Below, piece after piece: positions 1 through 5,497 of a DNA stretch of 6,573 nt (position 1 is the first letter of the stretch; every line of letters starts with the position of its first letter). The translations under genes and the position numbers were made by a program. The notes under the pieces were generated by a model. It was not told the DNA's origin. It saw only the letters and a list, made by a program, of their open reading frames with translations, and did not search any database. Source of the stretch: UBA6901 sp964355495 (GTDB taxonomy: Bacteria; Pseudomonadota; Gammaproteobacteria; Acidiferrobacterales; UBA6901); the NCBI GenBank assembly GCA_964355495.1, contig CAYHES010000143.1, forward strand, positions 1-6,573, read 5' to 3'.

Positions 1-141
1 GCTGAAGCGACGCTTGCCGATTACCGGTTTCCCGAGAGGTTGGCCAAGGCCCGGATGCATTGTTCCTGCATCGATAGAGAATATTCCTCTCCGGCCCGGG
101 CGGTCTGATTAAAAGCCTGTCGGTTTTTCCTGGCCCTGGTT

Positions 142-157
142 TACTGTATAAACAGTA
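142..157 (+). promoter_or_regulatory. Palindromic operator-like site over a possible -10
   Basis: TACTGT and ACAGTA form a perfect inverted repeat separated by ATAA. The half-sites equal those of the gammaproteobacterial LexA box, but that box has 8 bases between them, not 4, so a normal LexA dimer should not fit. The site contains TATAAA (147-152), which could be the -10 of the DUF454 gene starting at 189; no good -35 is visible. It may be an operator for another dimeric repressor or a coincidence. Confidence 0.3.
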
Positions 158-188
158 CTTGTCCTGCCATTGCCATCCAATAGCACCA

Positions 189-611
189 ATGGAAAAACGC
201 GATTACAGCGCCGAAATGCGCAAGCACAACTCCCTGGCCGTGCGCCTCGTCTTCCTGGCGCTCGGCACGCTGTTCGTGGCGCTTGGCATTGCCGGCATTT
301 TCCTGCCCGTGCTGCCGACCACGCCGTTCATGCTCCTGGCCGCCACCTGCTACGCCCGTGCCTCGACACGCTTCTACAACTGGCTGCTCAACAACCGCCT
401 GTTCGGCCCGACCATTCTCGAATGGCGACGTTACCGCAGTATCCCCTATCGGGTGAAATGGTCCGCCATAATTCTCATGGGGGTAACACTGAGCATATCG
501 ATCGTGTACTTCGTGCCCTGGCCGGTACTGCAAGTCGCGCTGGCGATATTCGGCATACTGCTCGGCGCCTATCTTTACAACATACCGTCGCGCGACCGGC
601 CGCGTCGCTGA
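189..611 (+). CDS. DUF454 family inner-membrane protein (YbaN-like)
   Basis: A 140-residue integral membrane protein of the DUF454/YbaN family, whose biochemical role is not known. Hydrophobic segments lie at about residues 17-40 and 43-57, and a second pair at about 92-109 and 112-131, so it is probably a four-helix inner-membrane protein. The family signature is clear: G-I-F-L-P-V-L-P-T-T-P-F (residues 36-47), followed by LLAA-C-A-R-(A)ST-R and W-LL-N (to about residue 69) and G-P-I-W (73-79). The C-terminus is Arg-rich and presumably cytoplasmic. I chose the ATG at 189. An in-frame TTG at 159 would add ten unusual residues (Cys/His/Pro) and sits almost on the likely transcription start. 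Neither start has a convincing Shine-Dalgarno. The next gene lies 230 bp downstream behind its own promoter signals, so this gene is probably monocistronic. The family call is firm; function is unknown. Confidence 0.88.
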   Translation: MEKRDYSAEMRKHNSLAVRLVFLALGTLFVALGIAGIFLPVLPTTPFMLLAATCYARASTRFYNWLLNNRLFGPTILEWRRYRSIPYRVKWSAIILMGVTLSISIVYFVPWPVLQVALAIFGILLGAYLYNIPSRDRPRR

Positions 612-647
612 GGACAGGAATCCAAAAGATATTCGGGGGGTCACTCC

Positions 648-689
648 TTGACGTTGATCAACGTTTATCCTGGGTAAATGGACTATAAA
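648..689 (+). promoter_or_regulatory. FNR/CRP-family box with class II -10 element
   Basis: TTGACGTTGATCAA at 648-661 matches the FNR consensus TTGAT-N4-ATCAA at 9 of 10 defined bases and keeps TTGA-N6-TCAA intact. TATAAA at 684-689 follows after exactly 22 bases. If transcription starts at 696, the box is centred at -41.5, the geometry of a class II FNR-activated promoter. The site also overlaps a 14-bp perfect palindrome (651-664). The regulated gene would be the DUF3365 haem protein at 842, leaving a leader of about 146 nt. A CRP-family relative such as Dnr/NNR could also use this site. Matching is by eye. Confidence 0.6.
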
Positions 690-711
690 GGGGCGGTGTA
701 AAGTTTAGTCG

Positions 712-776
712 CTCGGTTATAAAGGGTCTGCACCGAGTAGAGTAGAGATGTGGCGCGGTGACGGTAGGTACATCTC
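712..776 (+). other. 5' leader hairpins ahead of the DUF3365 gene
   Basis: Two perfect stems lie in the predicted leader. CTCGGT (712-717) pairs with ACCGAG (732-737), and GAGATGT (745-751) pairs with ACATCTC (770-776). A second TATAAA (718-723) lies in the first loop, repeating the TATAAAGGG context of 684-692, so a second weak start point is possible. No known riboswitch was recognised. Confidence 0.3.
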
Positions 777-841
777 GACTGTTGCCGCACCTTTCGGACA
801 GCACCAACCTCATTTACCTGCAACCACACCCCGAGGGAACC

Positions 842-1411
842 ATGAAAAAGACACTGCTTAGCGCCATTGTTGTATCGTTGTTTTCCGCATCGACGTTCGC
901 CGGTGATCTCGATGACCGCGCCGCGGCGAGCCGCGCCGCCATCAAGGAGTTCGCGGCCAGCCTGCAAGGCGAGCTGGGCGCCGCCATCAAGGCGGGCGGG
1001 CCGGTGAGTGCCATCGAGGTGTGCAGCACCAAGGCACCGGCAATCGCCGCAGACATTTCCAAGAAGCAGGGCTGGAAGGTCGCGCGCACCAGCCTCAAGC
1101 TGCGCAATCCGAAGAATGCCCCGGATGCCTGGGAAACCAAAGTGCTCAAGGAGTTCGAGGCGCGCAAGGCCAAGGGCGAGAACCCGGCGCAGATGGAGTA
1201 CTCGGAGATGATCATGGGCCAGGGCAAGCATGAATTCCGCTACATGAAGGCGATCGCGATACCCGAGAACGCGCCCTGCCTCACCTGCCATGGCGATAAG
1301 ATCGACGCGGCCGTGGGTGCCAAGCTCAAGACGCTGTATCCGCAGGATCGGGCCACCGGCTACAAGACGGGCGACATACGCGGCGCCTTCACCATCACGC
1401 AACCGATGTAA
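842..1411 (+). CDS. Periplasmic c-type haem protein, DUF3365 (Tll0287-like)
   Basis: A 189-residue exported haem protein. Residues 1-20 are a Sec signal peptide (Lys2-3, hydrophobic core, S-T-F-A before the predicted cut at Gly21). A single c-type haem motif, C-L-T-C-H (146-150), lies near the C-terminus, followed by the typical family ending with YPQDRATGY-x-GDIRGAF (165-183). The family has a PAS-like fold and is regarded as a redox or gas sensor-like haem domain; here it stands alone without a kinase or chemoreceptor module, so it may be a soluble sensor or a small electron carrier. Cys61 in IEVCS sits where the cyanobacterial Tll0287 is, as I recall, said to supply a cysteine axial ligand. 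The ATG at 842 is favoured by GAGGGA six to eleven bases upstream and by the signal peptide; a longer reading from 758 lacks both. An FNR-type promoter precedes it and a strong terminator follows. Confidence 0.9.
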   Translation: MKKTLLSAIVVSLFSASTFAGDLDDRAAASRAAIKEFAASLQGELGAAIKAGGPVSAIEVCSTKAPAIAADISKKQGWKVARTSLKLRNPKNAPDAWETKVLKEFEARKAKGENPAQMEYSEMIMGQGKHEFRYMKAIAIPENAPCLTCHGDKIDAAVGAKLKTLYPQDRATGYKTGDIRGAFTITQPM

Positions 1412-1422
1412 GCTGTGTCCCG

Positions 1423-1470
1423 CTCGCCGCTGGTGTTTGCCGGCGGCGAGACTTTCCTCGCCCTGCGAGG
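1423..1470 (+). other. 3' untranslated hairpins between stop codon and terminator
   Basis: CTCGCCGC (1423-1430) pairs perfectly with GCGGCGAG (1443-1450), and CCTCGC (1456-1461) with GCGAGG (1465-1470) around a three-base loop. Neither is followed by a T-run, so they are not terminators themselves. They may protect the mRNA 3' end or be incidental. Confidence 0.3.
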
Positions 1471-1506
1471 CATGTGTACAACCATGTGAGACACACAGGG
1501 CAAGAG

Positions 1507-1548
1507 GGGATGGAGGGATTAAAGTTCGATCCCTCCATCCCTTTTTTT
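1507..1548 (+). terminator. Strong intrinsic terminator between convergent genes
   Basis: A 13-bp perfect stem, 1507-1519 with 1529-1541, encloses a 9-base loop and is followed by seven Ts (1542-1548). It ends transcription of the DUF3365 gene. The minus-strand gene stops at 1550, two bases beyond, so its transcript also reads into this stem; on that strand the following bases are CTCTTG, a much weaker U-tract. Termination is therefore strong on plus and only possible on minus. Confidence 0.92.
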
Positions 1549-1549
1549 G

Positions 1550-2104
1550 TCACCCCGACCCTTTCTCGCCGGTATCTGCACCAAGATAACGACAGAGATC
1601 GGTTATCGCCAAATATTCCGAGACGTCGATACCCGCGGCGTTGAAGTCGATGGCATCGGGGTAGGGGCTTGCCTGTTGGGCACGCTGTTTGGCCTGAATC
1701 AGCCAGGCCGATGCCCAACTGCGAAGTGAATCCACAGCGGCGGTATCAAGCTGTTGCTCCACCCGACCCAGAAGAGTCCAGAAGGCATCACGGGAAAGCG
1801 AGGCATAGAGAGTGCTGATGTCTGGCAGGTGCTGGGCCTGGAGTGCCCGATGCAGACGCTGGGCACGCTCATCGAGGAGCGCCTCGCGCGCCTGCTCAAA
1901 GTGATCGAGCAGGGTTTGCTTGATGGACACGAATTCGGCCTTGGCCTGCTCCCCCGTATCGGTCTGAGCCGAGAGGAAGGTGATGAGCGCATCGAGCGCC
2001 GCAACGCGCTTCTCCAGGGTTGGCGATTGCCGCGCCAGTTCACGGCAATAGGTATCCATGCCGCGGGCGGTCAGTTGAAGGGTGATGGCATTGGTCGAGC
2101 GCAC
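1550..2104 (-). CDS. Hypothetical helical protein
   Basis: A 184-residue protein that I do not recognise. It has no signal peptide, membrane segment, Cys cluster or catalytic motif. The composition is Ala/Leu/Gln/Glu/Arg-rich with regular heptad-like hydrophobics from about residue 16 to 145, so it is predicted mostly alpha-helical and cytoplasmic. The last 40 residues (PYPDAIDFNAAGIDVSEY region) look like a distinct, less helical tail that is conserved-looking in style. The start is GTG at 2104, with AGG eight bases before it; an in-frame stop lies five codons further upstream, so no longer start is possible. An ATG at codon 16 is the alternative. It lies 129 bp downstream of the hemerythrin gene on the same strand and may be co-transcribed with it, since no terminator is evident in the gap. 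Codon use supports a real gene. Confidence 0.72.
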   Translation of the reverse strand: MRSTNAITLQLTARGMDTYCRELARQSPTLEKRVAALDALITFLSAQTDTGEQAKAEFVSIKQTLLDHFEQAREALLDERAQRLHRALQAQHLPDISTLYASLSRDAFWTLLGRVEQQLDTAAVDSLRSWASAWLIQAKQRAQQASPYPDAIDFNAAGIDVSEYLAITDLCRYLGADTGEKGSG

Positions 2105-2233
2105 GAATGCAGCCTGTCAGGTGGGTCGATAGGGGCGAAGTGGTTAAAGCGTAATCCCTCCGCCCCCTTTACTCAGTTGATGTTGATGGCCAGGCACGGC
2201 GTCGGAGCGGCCCTCCCCGAACCATTCAGAAAT
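2105..2233 (-). other. Spacer between hemerythrin-like gene and hypothetical gene
   Basis: A 129-bp spacer without a T-run-backed hairpin on the minus strand and without a clear promoter. Read-through from the hemerythrin gene into the gene ending at 1550 is therefore plausible. Confidence 0.3.
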
Positions 2234-2692
2234 TCAGGCCCGCTGGTGTGTCCCGGAGTTCAGCGCCTCCAGCCGGCGCAGGATCTCGTCGCGGCGATTC
2301 AGCAAGGCGTGGCCGCTCATGCGGCTGAATACCGCCTCTTCGTGGGAGCTGTGTTCAACGAGCGCCTGATACAGGGGCTTGAGACATTCCTCGAAATGAT
2401 CGTAATCCTTGTGCTTGATGACAATCGCCAGGGAATGCAACAGACCGGCCAGTTTCTCATGCTCGTAGCTCAACTCGCCGATCTCGTCGTCCGGATCGCC
2501 AGCCTCCTCCTTGAAAAACGGATACAGCACCTCGTCTTCCATCCGCATGTGCAACTTGAGTTCGTCAACGAACGCGTTGAACCGCTGCACCGCCTCTTTC
2601 CATTCCCGGACACCCGCGGCAATCTCGCAGGCCTCCAGTGCCGCCTTGTGCTGGCGGTGATCGTGAATCAGCCAATTGGAGGAATCACTCAT
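2234..2692 (-). CDS. Hemerythrin (HHE cation-binding) domain protein
   Basis: A 152-residue single-domain protein of the hemerythrin/HHE superfamily, a four-helix bundle that binds a non-haem di-iron centre. Candidate metal ligands appear in the expected order: His12 and/or His15 in H-D-H-R-Q-H, His48 and Glu52 (HMRME), His78 (YEHEK), and His114 with His117-Glu118 (EHSSHEE). Relatives bind or sense O2, handle NO, or protect or repair iron centres; the exact role here cannot be read from sequence. There is no export signal, so it is cytoplasmic. I start at the ATG at 2692, which has GGAG eight bases upstream. The longer reading to 2746 would add 18 residues without the family's usual N-terminus and runs through the predicted promoter. 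The gene is divergent from the mobile-element debris and may be followed in an operon by the hypothetical gene ending at 1550. Confidence 0.92.
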   Translation of the reverse strand: MSDSSNWLIHDHRQHKAALEACEIAAGVREWKEAVQRFNAFVDELKLHMRMEDEVLYPFFKEEAGDPDDEIGELSYEHEKLAGLLHSLAIVIKHKDYDHFEECLKPLYQALVEHSSHEEAVFSRMSGHALLNRRDEILRRLEALNSGTHQRA

Positions 2693-2723
2693 CTCTCGAT
2701 CTCCGGGACAATAGTATTTAGGA

Positions 2724-2753
2724 AGGATAAACGCCTTTTTCCTCAATGGTCAA
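2724..2753 (-). promoter_or_regulatory. Probable sigma-70 promoter of the hemerythrin gene
   Basis: Read on the minus strand, TTGACC (2753-2748, five of six -35 bases) is followed after 18 bases by TATCCT (2729-2724, four of six -10 bases). Transcription would begin near 2717, about 25 bases before the ATG at 2692, just upstream of the ribosome binding site. This agrees with the shorter start chosen for the gene. Confidence 0.4.
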
Positions 2754-2953
2754 CGATTAACTCCCGGGTGATGCAGATTCATGCATAAAATCCGGGTTCT
2801 CGGATATTGGCTCTGACCACATAGCGTAAACCTCACGGCCTTTGTGCCGGTTGAATGATCGCGTACAGCGCGTTTCGCGGCGCGAGGTCGCGCGGGTCGC
2901 CGGTCAATGTGATGCGGGTATCGCGGCAAGATAACGCGCCCCATCCTTGGCAT
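2750..2953 (-). pseudogene. Truncated RAYT (REP-associated Y1 transposase) 5' end
   Basis: The first 16 codons from the ATG at 2953 read MPRMGRVILPRYPHHI, the hallmark N-terminus of RAYT/TnpA_REP-type transposases (compare the general form MPR-x-x-R-V-V-x-P-G-x-P-H-H-V/I). A near-perfect AGGAGG lies five bases before the ATG. After His15-Ile16, near 2905, the expected Q-R-G-x-x-R-Q block is absent and the frame runs on for about 50 unrelated residues to a stop at 2750. The HUH and catalytic Tyr parts of the enzyme are missing, so it cannot transpose. Beyond the break another minus frame reads a protein-like DTRITLTGDPRDLAPRNALY stretch ending at a stop near 2849, perhaps the tail of another gene brought in by the deletion. 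The recognisable portion is only 2906-2953. Confidence 0.6.
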
Positions 2954-3010
2954 ACGAACCTCCTTGGTTGTCTCACGAGACCTCACCGCGAACGGGAGGG
3001 AAACTGAACT

Positions 3011-3174
3011 ACCACCAGCTAAAGCTGGTGGGTTCGCGCCGGGCGCTGCGGACCAAAGTCCACGAAAACGTGCGCCCGGCTTCAAAGCCTCTTGCGGTTG
3101 GCATCCTCGCAAGAGGAACGATCGCTTAAAACAGCAAGGCTGAAGCTGACCGGCTAAAGCCGGTGGTTTAAACC
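3011..3174 (-). ncRNA. Structured RNA-like island; HEARO/omegaRNA-like or IS200/IS605-type relic
   Basis: This stretch is almost entirely self-complementary in discrete stems. CCACCAGC/GCTGGTGG (3012-3019/3024-3031) and ACCGGC/GCCGGT (3149-3154/3159-3164) both close a TAAA loop (TTTA on minus). CCTCTTGCG/CGCAAGAGG (3088-3096/3108-3116) has an 11-base loop. GCCGGGCGC/GCGCCCGGC (3038-3046/3072-3080) encloses two small hairpins, GGAC/GTCC (3050-3053/3058-3061) and ACG/CGT (3062-3064/3069-3071), making a multiway junction. GGTTTAAACC (3165-3174) is palindromic. On the minus strand the layout recalls the HEARO RNA, the omegaRNA of IscB nucleases, which sits upstream of an ORF and begins with a stem-loop. 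No IscB or TnpB gene is in the window, so it would be a standalone copy. It could equally be a non-autonomous IS200/IS605 element defined by its terminal hairpins. The strand is inferred. Confidence 0.5.
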
Positions 3175-3194
3175 TTGTGATGGACAATTAATCG

Positions 3195-3253
3195 GTCACC
3201 TTTATCTATCAGTCACCGATATCGTCGACCATCTTTTATCTTGTCACCTTTAT
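3195..3253 (-). repeat. Pair of direct repeats ATAAAGGTGAC
   Basis: On the minus strand ATAAAGGTGAC occurs at 3253-3243 and again at 3205-3195, spaced 48 bp, with a further GGTGACTG between them (near 3217). AAAGGTGAC-type motifs are common in the REP-like debris of RAYT-carrying genomes, so these may be remnants of such a repeat. They resemble a Shine-Dalgarno but precede no credible gene. Confidence 0.4.
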
Positions 3254-3370
3254 TCCATTCGACCTGCCACCGGTCCCGGACGCCGCACCCTCCATCGGTC
3301 GGTCGATTTACTGCGTGCCGGTACGGCGCTAGCCTCGACAGCCTCAGGACTGCGCGACAAGGAGGAGTCC

Positions 3371-3654
3371 ATGGCGCACGACGTCCAGACGGTCCGCGAG
3401 ATGCAGCGCGCGTCGCGCAGCTCGCGTCGCACGACCTCGGGCACGGCGCCGCAGCGGCGATGAGCGTGCTCGCGTGACTGCTCGGCAGCGACACGCGGCC
3501 GCGGGCGATCCGCCCACAGGCTGCGGACAATCTCGTGGACGCCGCGCTCACGCGCCCGCCCAACGCCGCCGGCGTGAGCGCCGAAATCCTCGAGATCGGC
3601 CGCCTCGCGGGCCAGGGGCGGCGAGCCCGGGCTGCGGGTGAAAAAGAGCGGTGA
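3371..3654 (+). pseudogene. Small decayed gene with frameshift and nonsense codon
   Basis: AAGGAGGAG lies just before an ATG at 3371. The reading frame gives MAHDVQTVREMQR and then deteriorates into Arg/Ser/Thr and a stop at 3461. If two bases are dropped from the CGCGCG run at about 3407-3412, the frame continues as VAQLASHDLGHGAAAAMSVLA to a TGA at 3475-3477, where TGG would give Trp, and then LLGSDTRP onward for 58 codons to a TGA at 3652. The restored protein would be about 93 residues, Ala-rich, soluble and probably helical. I do not recognise its family. Strong GC third-position bias continues through the restored frame, which is why I read this as a broken gene and not random sequence. 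There is no clear terminator. Confidence 0.4.
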
Positions 3655-3736
3655 CCCATCCTCAGCCTGGCCCCGTACCTTGAGGACCGGTGTGCCCAGT
3701 CAAAGTGCAGGACTAAATTACAGTGAGGGACTACTT

Positions 3737-5422
3737 ATGAACGCCAGCATTCACCCGTTTTTCCATCACCTGAAATATTCCACGATTGCGGTAATTTTCA
3801 CCGCGTTCTCCGCCTGCGGCGGAGGCGGAAACGGAGGCGGAGGCTTGGTACCTCCCGCCCCGGCCGCACCGACCTATAGCTACTATACAGGCGCGCCCAC
3901 GGCGACATCGGCGGTGGGCGGTCTCTTTAGCGTCAGCTCGGCATCGCCGGGGGCGCCGGCGACGGTCGATGCCAGTGCGCTCGCAACGACGTTCCAGTCG
4001 CCGACTTCTATTTCTCGCAACGAAACCCTCTACACCGGAAACACGGATGCCGCGAGCGGCACGATCAGCAACTATCGCCCCTATGCGGTCGTGTTCGCCG
4101 CGAACGGCAGGCTCTACAAGCAATACGTCGATCAGGCCCCGGCCCCGGTGCAGGTCTCGAACGTCACGAACATTGGAACCGGCCCGGGCGATGGCACGGC
4201 GAGCGCGACCACGAACGACCTGTGTGACGTAACCACGGTGCCCGACTTCGCCAACCCGGAGAACTCGATCGTGATCTACGCCCAAGCAGGAGCAAACAGA
4301 ATCTGTGGAAACACGGACGACGTCTACTCGTGGCTGCGCCTCAATACGAACGCCAGCACCGCCCCGGCCCTGCTGACCGTCCTTCCCGTCGCCCCGGTTT
4401 ACAGCGACACCGGTGCGATCACCAACACCGTGGCCATCAATGCCTTGGGCCGCCTGGTTAAGCTCGATGCGAACTTCGGTGGCACGGCCACGACAATTTC
4501 TTTTGGCCCGTTCATTGATGGCGAGTGGCTGGGGCATCTGTCGCTGACCCGGACGCTGCTGTTTCTCCGCGGATTCGGCGCGACCACCGGCGAGCTGCGC
4601 ATCGTTGACACGGGCGCCAACAGCCTGACCGGTGTCCTCGGCACCATCACCAACGGCGCGCTCTGGTCTAAGGTCCACGCCTACGACAGCAGCTACGTCT
4701 ACTTCGTGGGCAACGACGCCGTCGGCACCGCCGCCGGCGTCATTCAACGCTTCCCGGTCAGCGGAACGGCGGCGGCCACGACCTTCCTCGACGCCAGCAC
4801 CGTATTGGGCTTCACCGCGCAGATCACCGACCTGGACCACACATCCAACGCGGTCGTCGTTGAGGGAAACAACGGGGCCGGCAGCTACGGCATTGTCTCC
4901 GCCCCCAAGAACGGCGCGGCGGCGGTGATCATCGCCAGCAGTACGACGGAAGGGATCTTCCTCTACGGCGTCAGCAACACCGGGTACGTGTACTACGATC
5001 GCTGGCCGGCGACCTTCAGCGGGCATCGGGCCGAGGCCAAGCGCGACGATGGAACCGGGCTCGTGACCTACGGTGACGCCAACGGCGCCGAGTGGGTCGG
5101 CTTCCATTACGCGACCGCATTCAGCGCCTTCGACAGCGAGTCCTATTACCAGCACCTGGTGGTGGCGGAGTATGCCGCCGCGGCTACCGACATGGCGGGC
5201 GCGACCCTCTCGGTCGTAAACCCGGGCACCGCCGCCAAGAACGGCACGGTGGTGGGGACGGTACCGGCCGGTATCCAGTACCTCTATGGTGCCGGCGAGG
5301 GGACGCGTGCGCTCTGGCGCGGCTTCGATGGCGATAACGAGATCTTCTACGCGGACACGGCGGTGGCCGGATCGCTCACCCGCGTAACCACCGACGCTGT
5401 GAATCAGCAACTGATTTATTAA
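3737..5422 (+). CDS. Secreted lipoprotein, beta-rich, function unknown
   Basis: A 561-residue exported protein. Residues 10-26 form a signal peptide ending in F-S-A before Cys27, a slightly atypical lipobox, so the protein is probably lipid-anchored. A Gly-rich tether (CGGGGNGGGG, 27-36) and a Pro/Ala linker follow. The rest is rich in Gly, Thr, Ala, Ser, Val, Tyr and aromatic beta-strand patterns with recurring motifs such as Y-V-Y-F/Y, D-T-G-A and L-Y-G. The tail G-D-N-E-I-F-Y-A-D-T-A (532-542), followed by a GSLTRVTTD stretch, recalls TolB/WD-like beta-propeller blades, so a propeller fold is my inference. Cys163 and Cys190 could form a disulfide. The ATG at 3737 has GAGGGA upstream (3725-3730) and gives the lipoprotein signal; a GTG at 3638 in frame would bury the signal and is rejected. 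The gene appears monocistronic, with a terminator 36 bp after the stop. No enzyme motif was seen. Confidence 0.85.
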   Translation: MNASIHPFFHHLKYSTIAVIFTAFSACGGGGNGGGGLVPPAPAAPTYSYYTGAPTATSAVGGLFSVSSASPGAPATVDASALATTFQSPTSISRNETLYTGNTDAASGTISNYRPYAVVFAANGRLYKQYVDQAPAPVQVSNVTNIGTGPGDGTASATTNDLCDVTTVPDFANPENSIVIYAQAGANRICGNTDDVYSWLRLNTNASTAPALLTVLPVAPVYSDTGAITNTVAINALGRLVKLDANFGGTATTISFGPFIDGEWLGHLSLTRTLLFLRGFGATTGELRIVDTGANSLTGVLGTITNGALWSKVHAYDSSYVYFVGNDAVGTAAGVIQRFPVSGTAAATTFLDASTVLGFTAQITDLDHTSNAVVVEGNNGAGSYGIVSAPKNGAAAVIIASSTTEGIFLYGVSNTGYVYYDRWPATFSGHRAEAKRDDGTGLVTYGDANGAEWVGFHYATAFSAFDSESYYQHLVVAEYAAAATDMAGATLSVVNPGTAAKNGTVVGTVPAGIQYLYGAGEGTRALWRGFDGDNEIFYADTAVAGSLTRVTTDAVNQQLIY

Positions 5423-5457
5423 TTCGGGGCACATCGCACACCGGGAACATGTCCGAT

Positions 5458-5486
5458 CCGCCGGCCGTAAGGTCGGCGGTTTTTTT
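5458..5486 (+). terminator. Intrinsic terminator of the lipoprotein gene
   Basis: CCGCCGGCC (5458-5466) pairs with GGTCGGCGG (5471-5479) over nine base pairs with one G-U, closing a GTAA (GNRA-type) tetraloop, followed by seven Ts (5480-5486). It lies 36 bp after the stop codon of the lipoprotein gene. Confidence 0.93.
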
Positions 5487-5497
5487 GTGCGTCGAAC

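Noticed and set aside
1..60. Possible partial minus-strand gene starting at the ATG at 60 and leaving the window (MHPGLGQPLGKPVIGKRRFS)
   Set aside because: Only 20 codons are visible, the AGGA before it is too close to the ATG, and no family is recognised. A plus-strand frame open from 1 to 108 is equally unconvincing.
651..664. 14-bp perfect palindrome ACGTTGATCAACGT as an independent operator
   Set aside because: It overlaps the FNR-type box that fits the promoter spacing; I treat it as part of that site.
683..1402. Minus-strand 239-codon frame opposite the DUF3365 gene
   Set aside because: The plus strand has an unmistakable signal peptide and CXXCH motif; the minus product has no recognisable feature and would end in the promoter region.
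1754..2788. Plus-strand 344-codon frame over the hemerythrin and hypothetical genes
   Set aside because: It spans two minus-strand genes and their promoter; the hemerythrin metal ligands are clear on minus.
3011..3174. CRISPR array
   Set aside because: There are only two similar hairpins, about 118 bp apart, with no regular repeat-spacer pattern.
2961..3187. Upstream extension of the RAYT frame to a start at 3187
   Set aside because: The extension reads through the structured island and its hairpins, while the AGGAGG directly precedes the ATG at 2953.
3213..3659. Minus-strand 148-codon frame over the small pseudogene
   Set aside because: Composition is Arg/Ala/Pro/Ser-rich, typical of an off-frame reading, and there is no ribosome binding site or motif.
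3731..5434. A 567-codon open frame antisense to the whole lipoprotein gene
   Set aside because: It is Arg/Gly/Val-rich without domains, and such mirror frames are common opposite GC3-rich genes. The plus frame has a ribosome binding site, lipoprotein signal and matched terminator.
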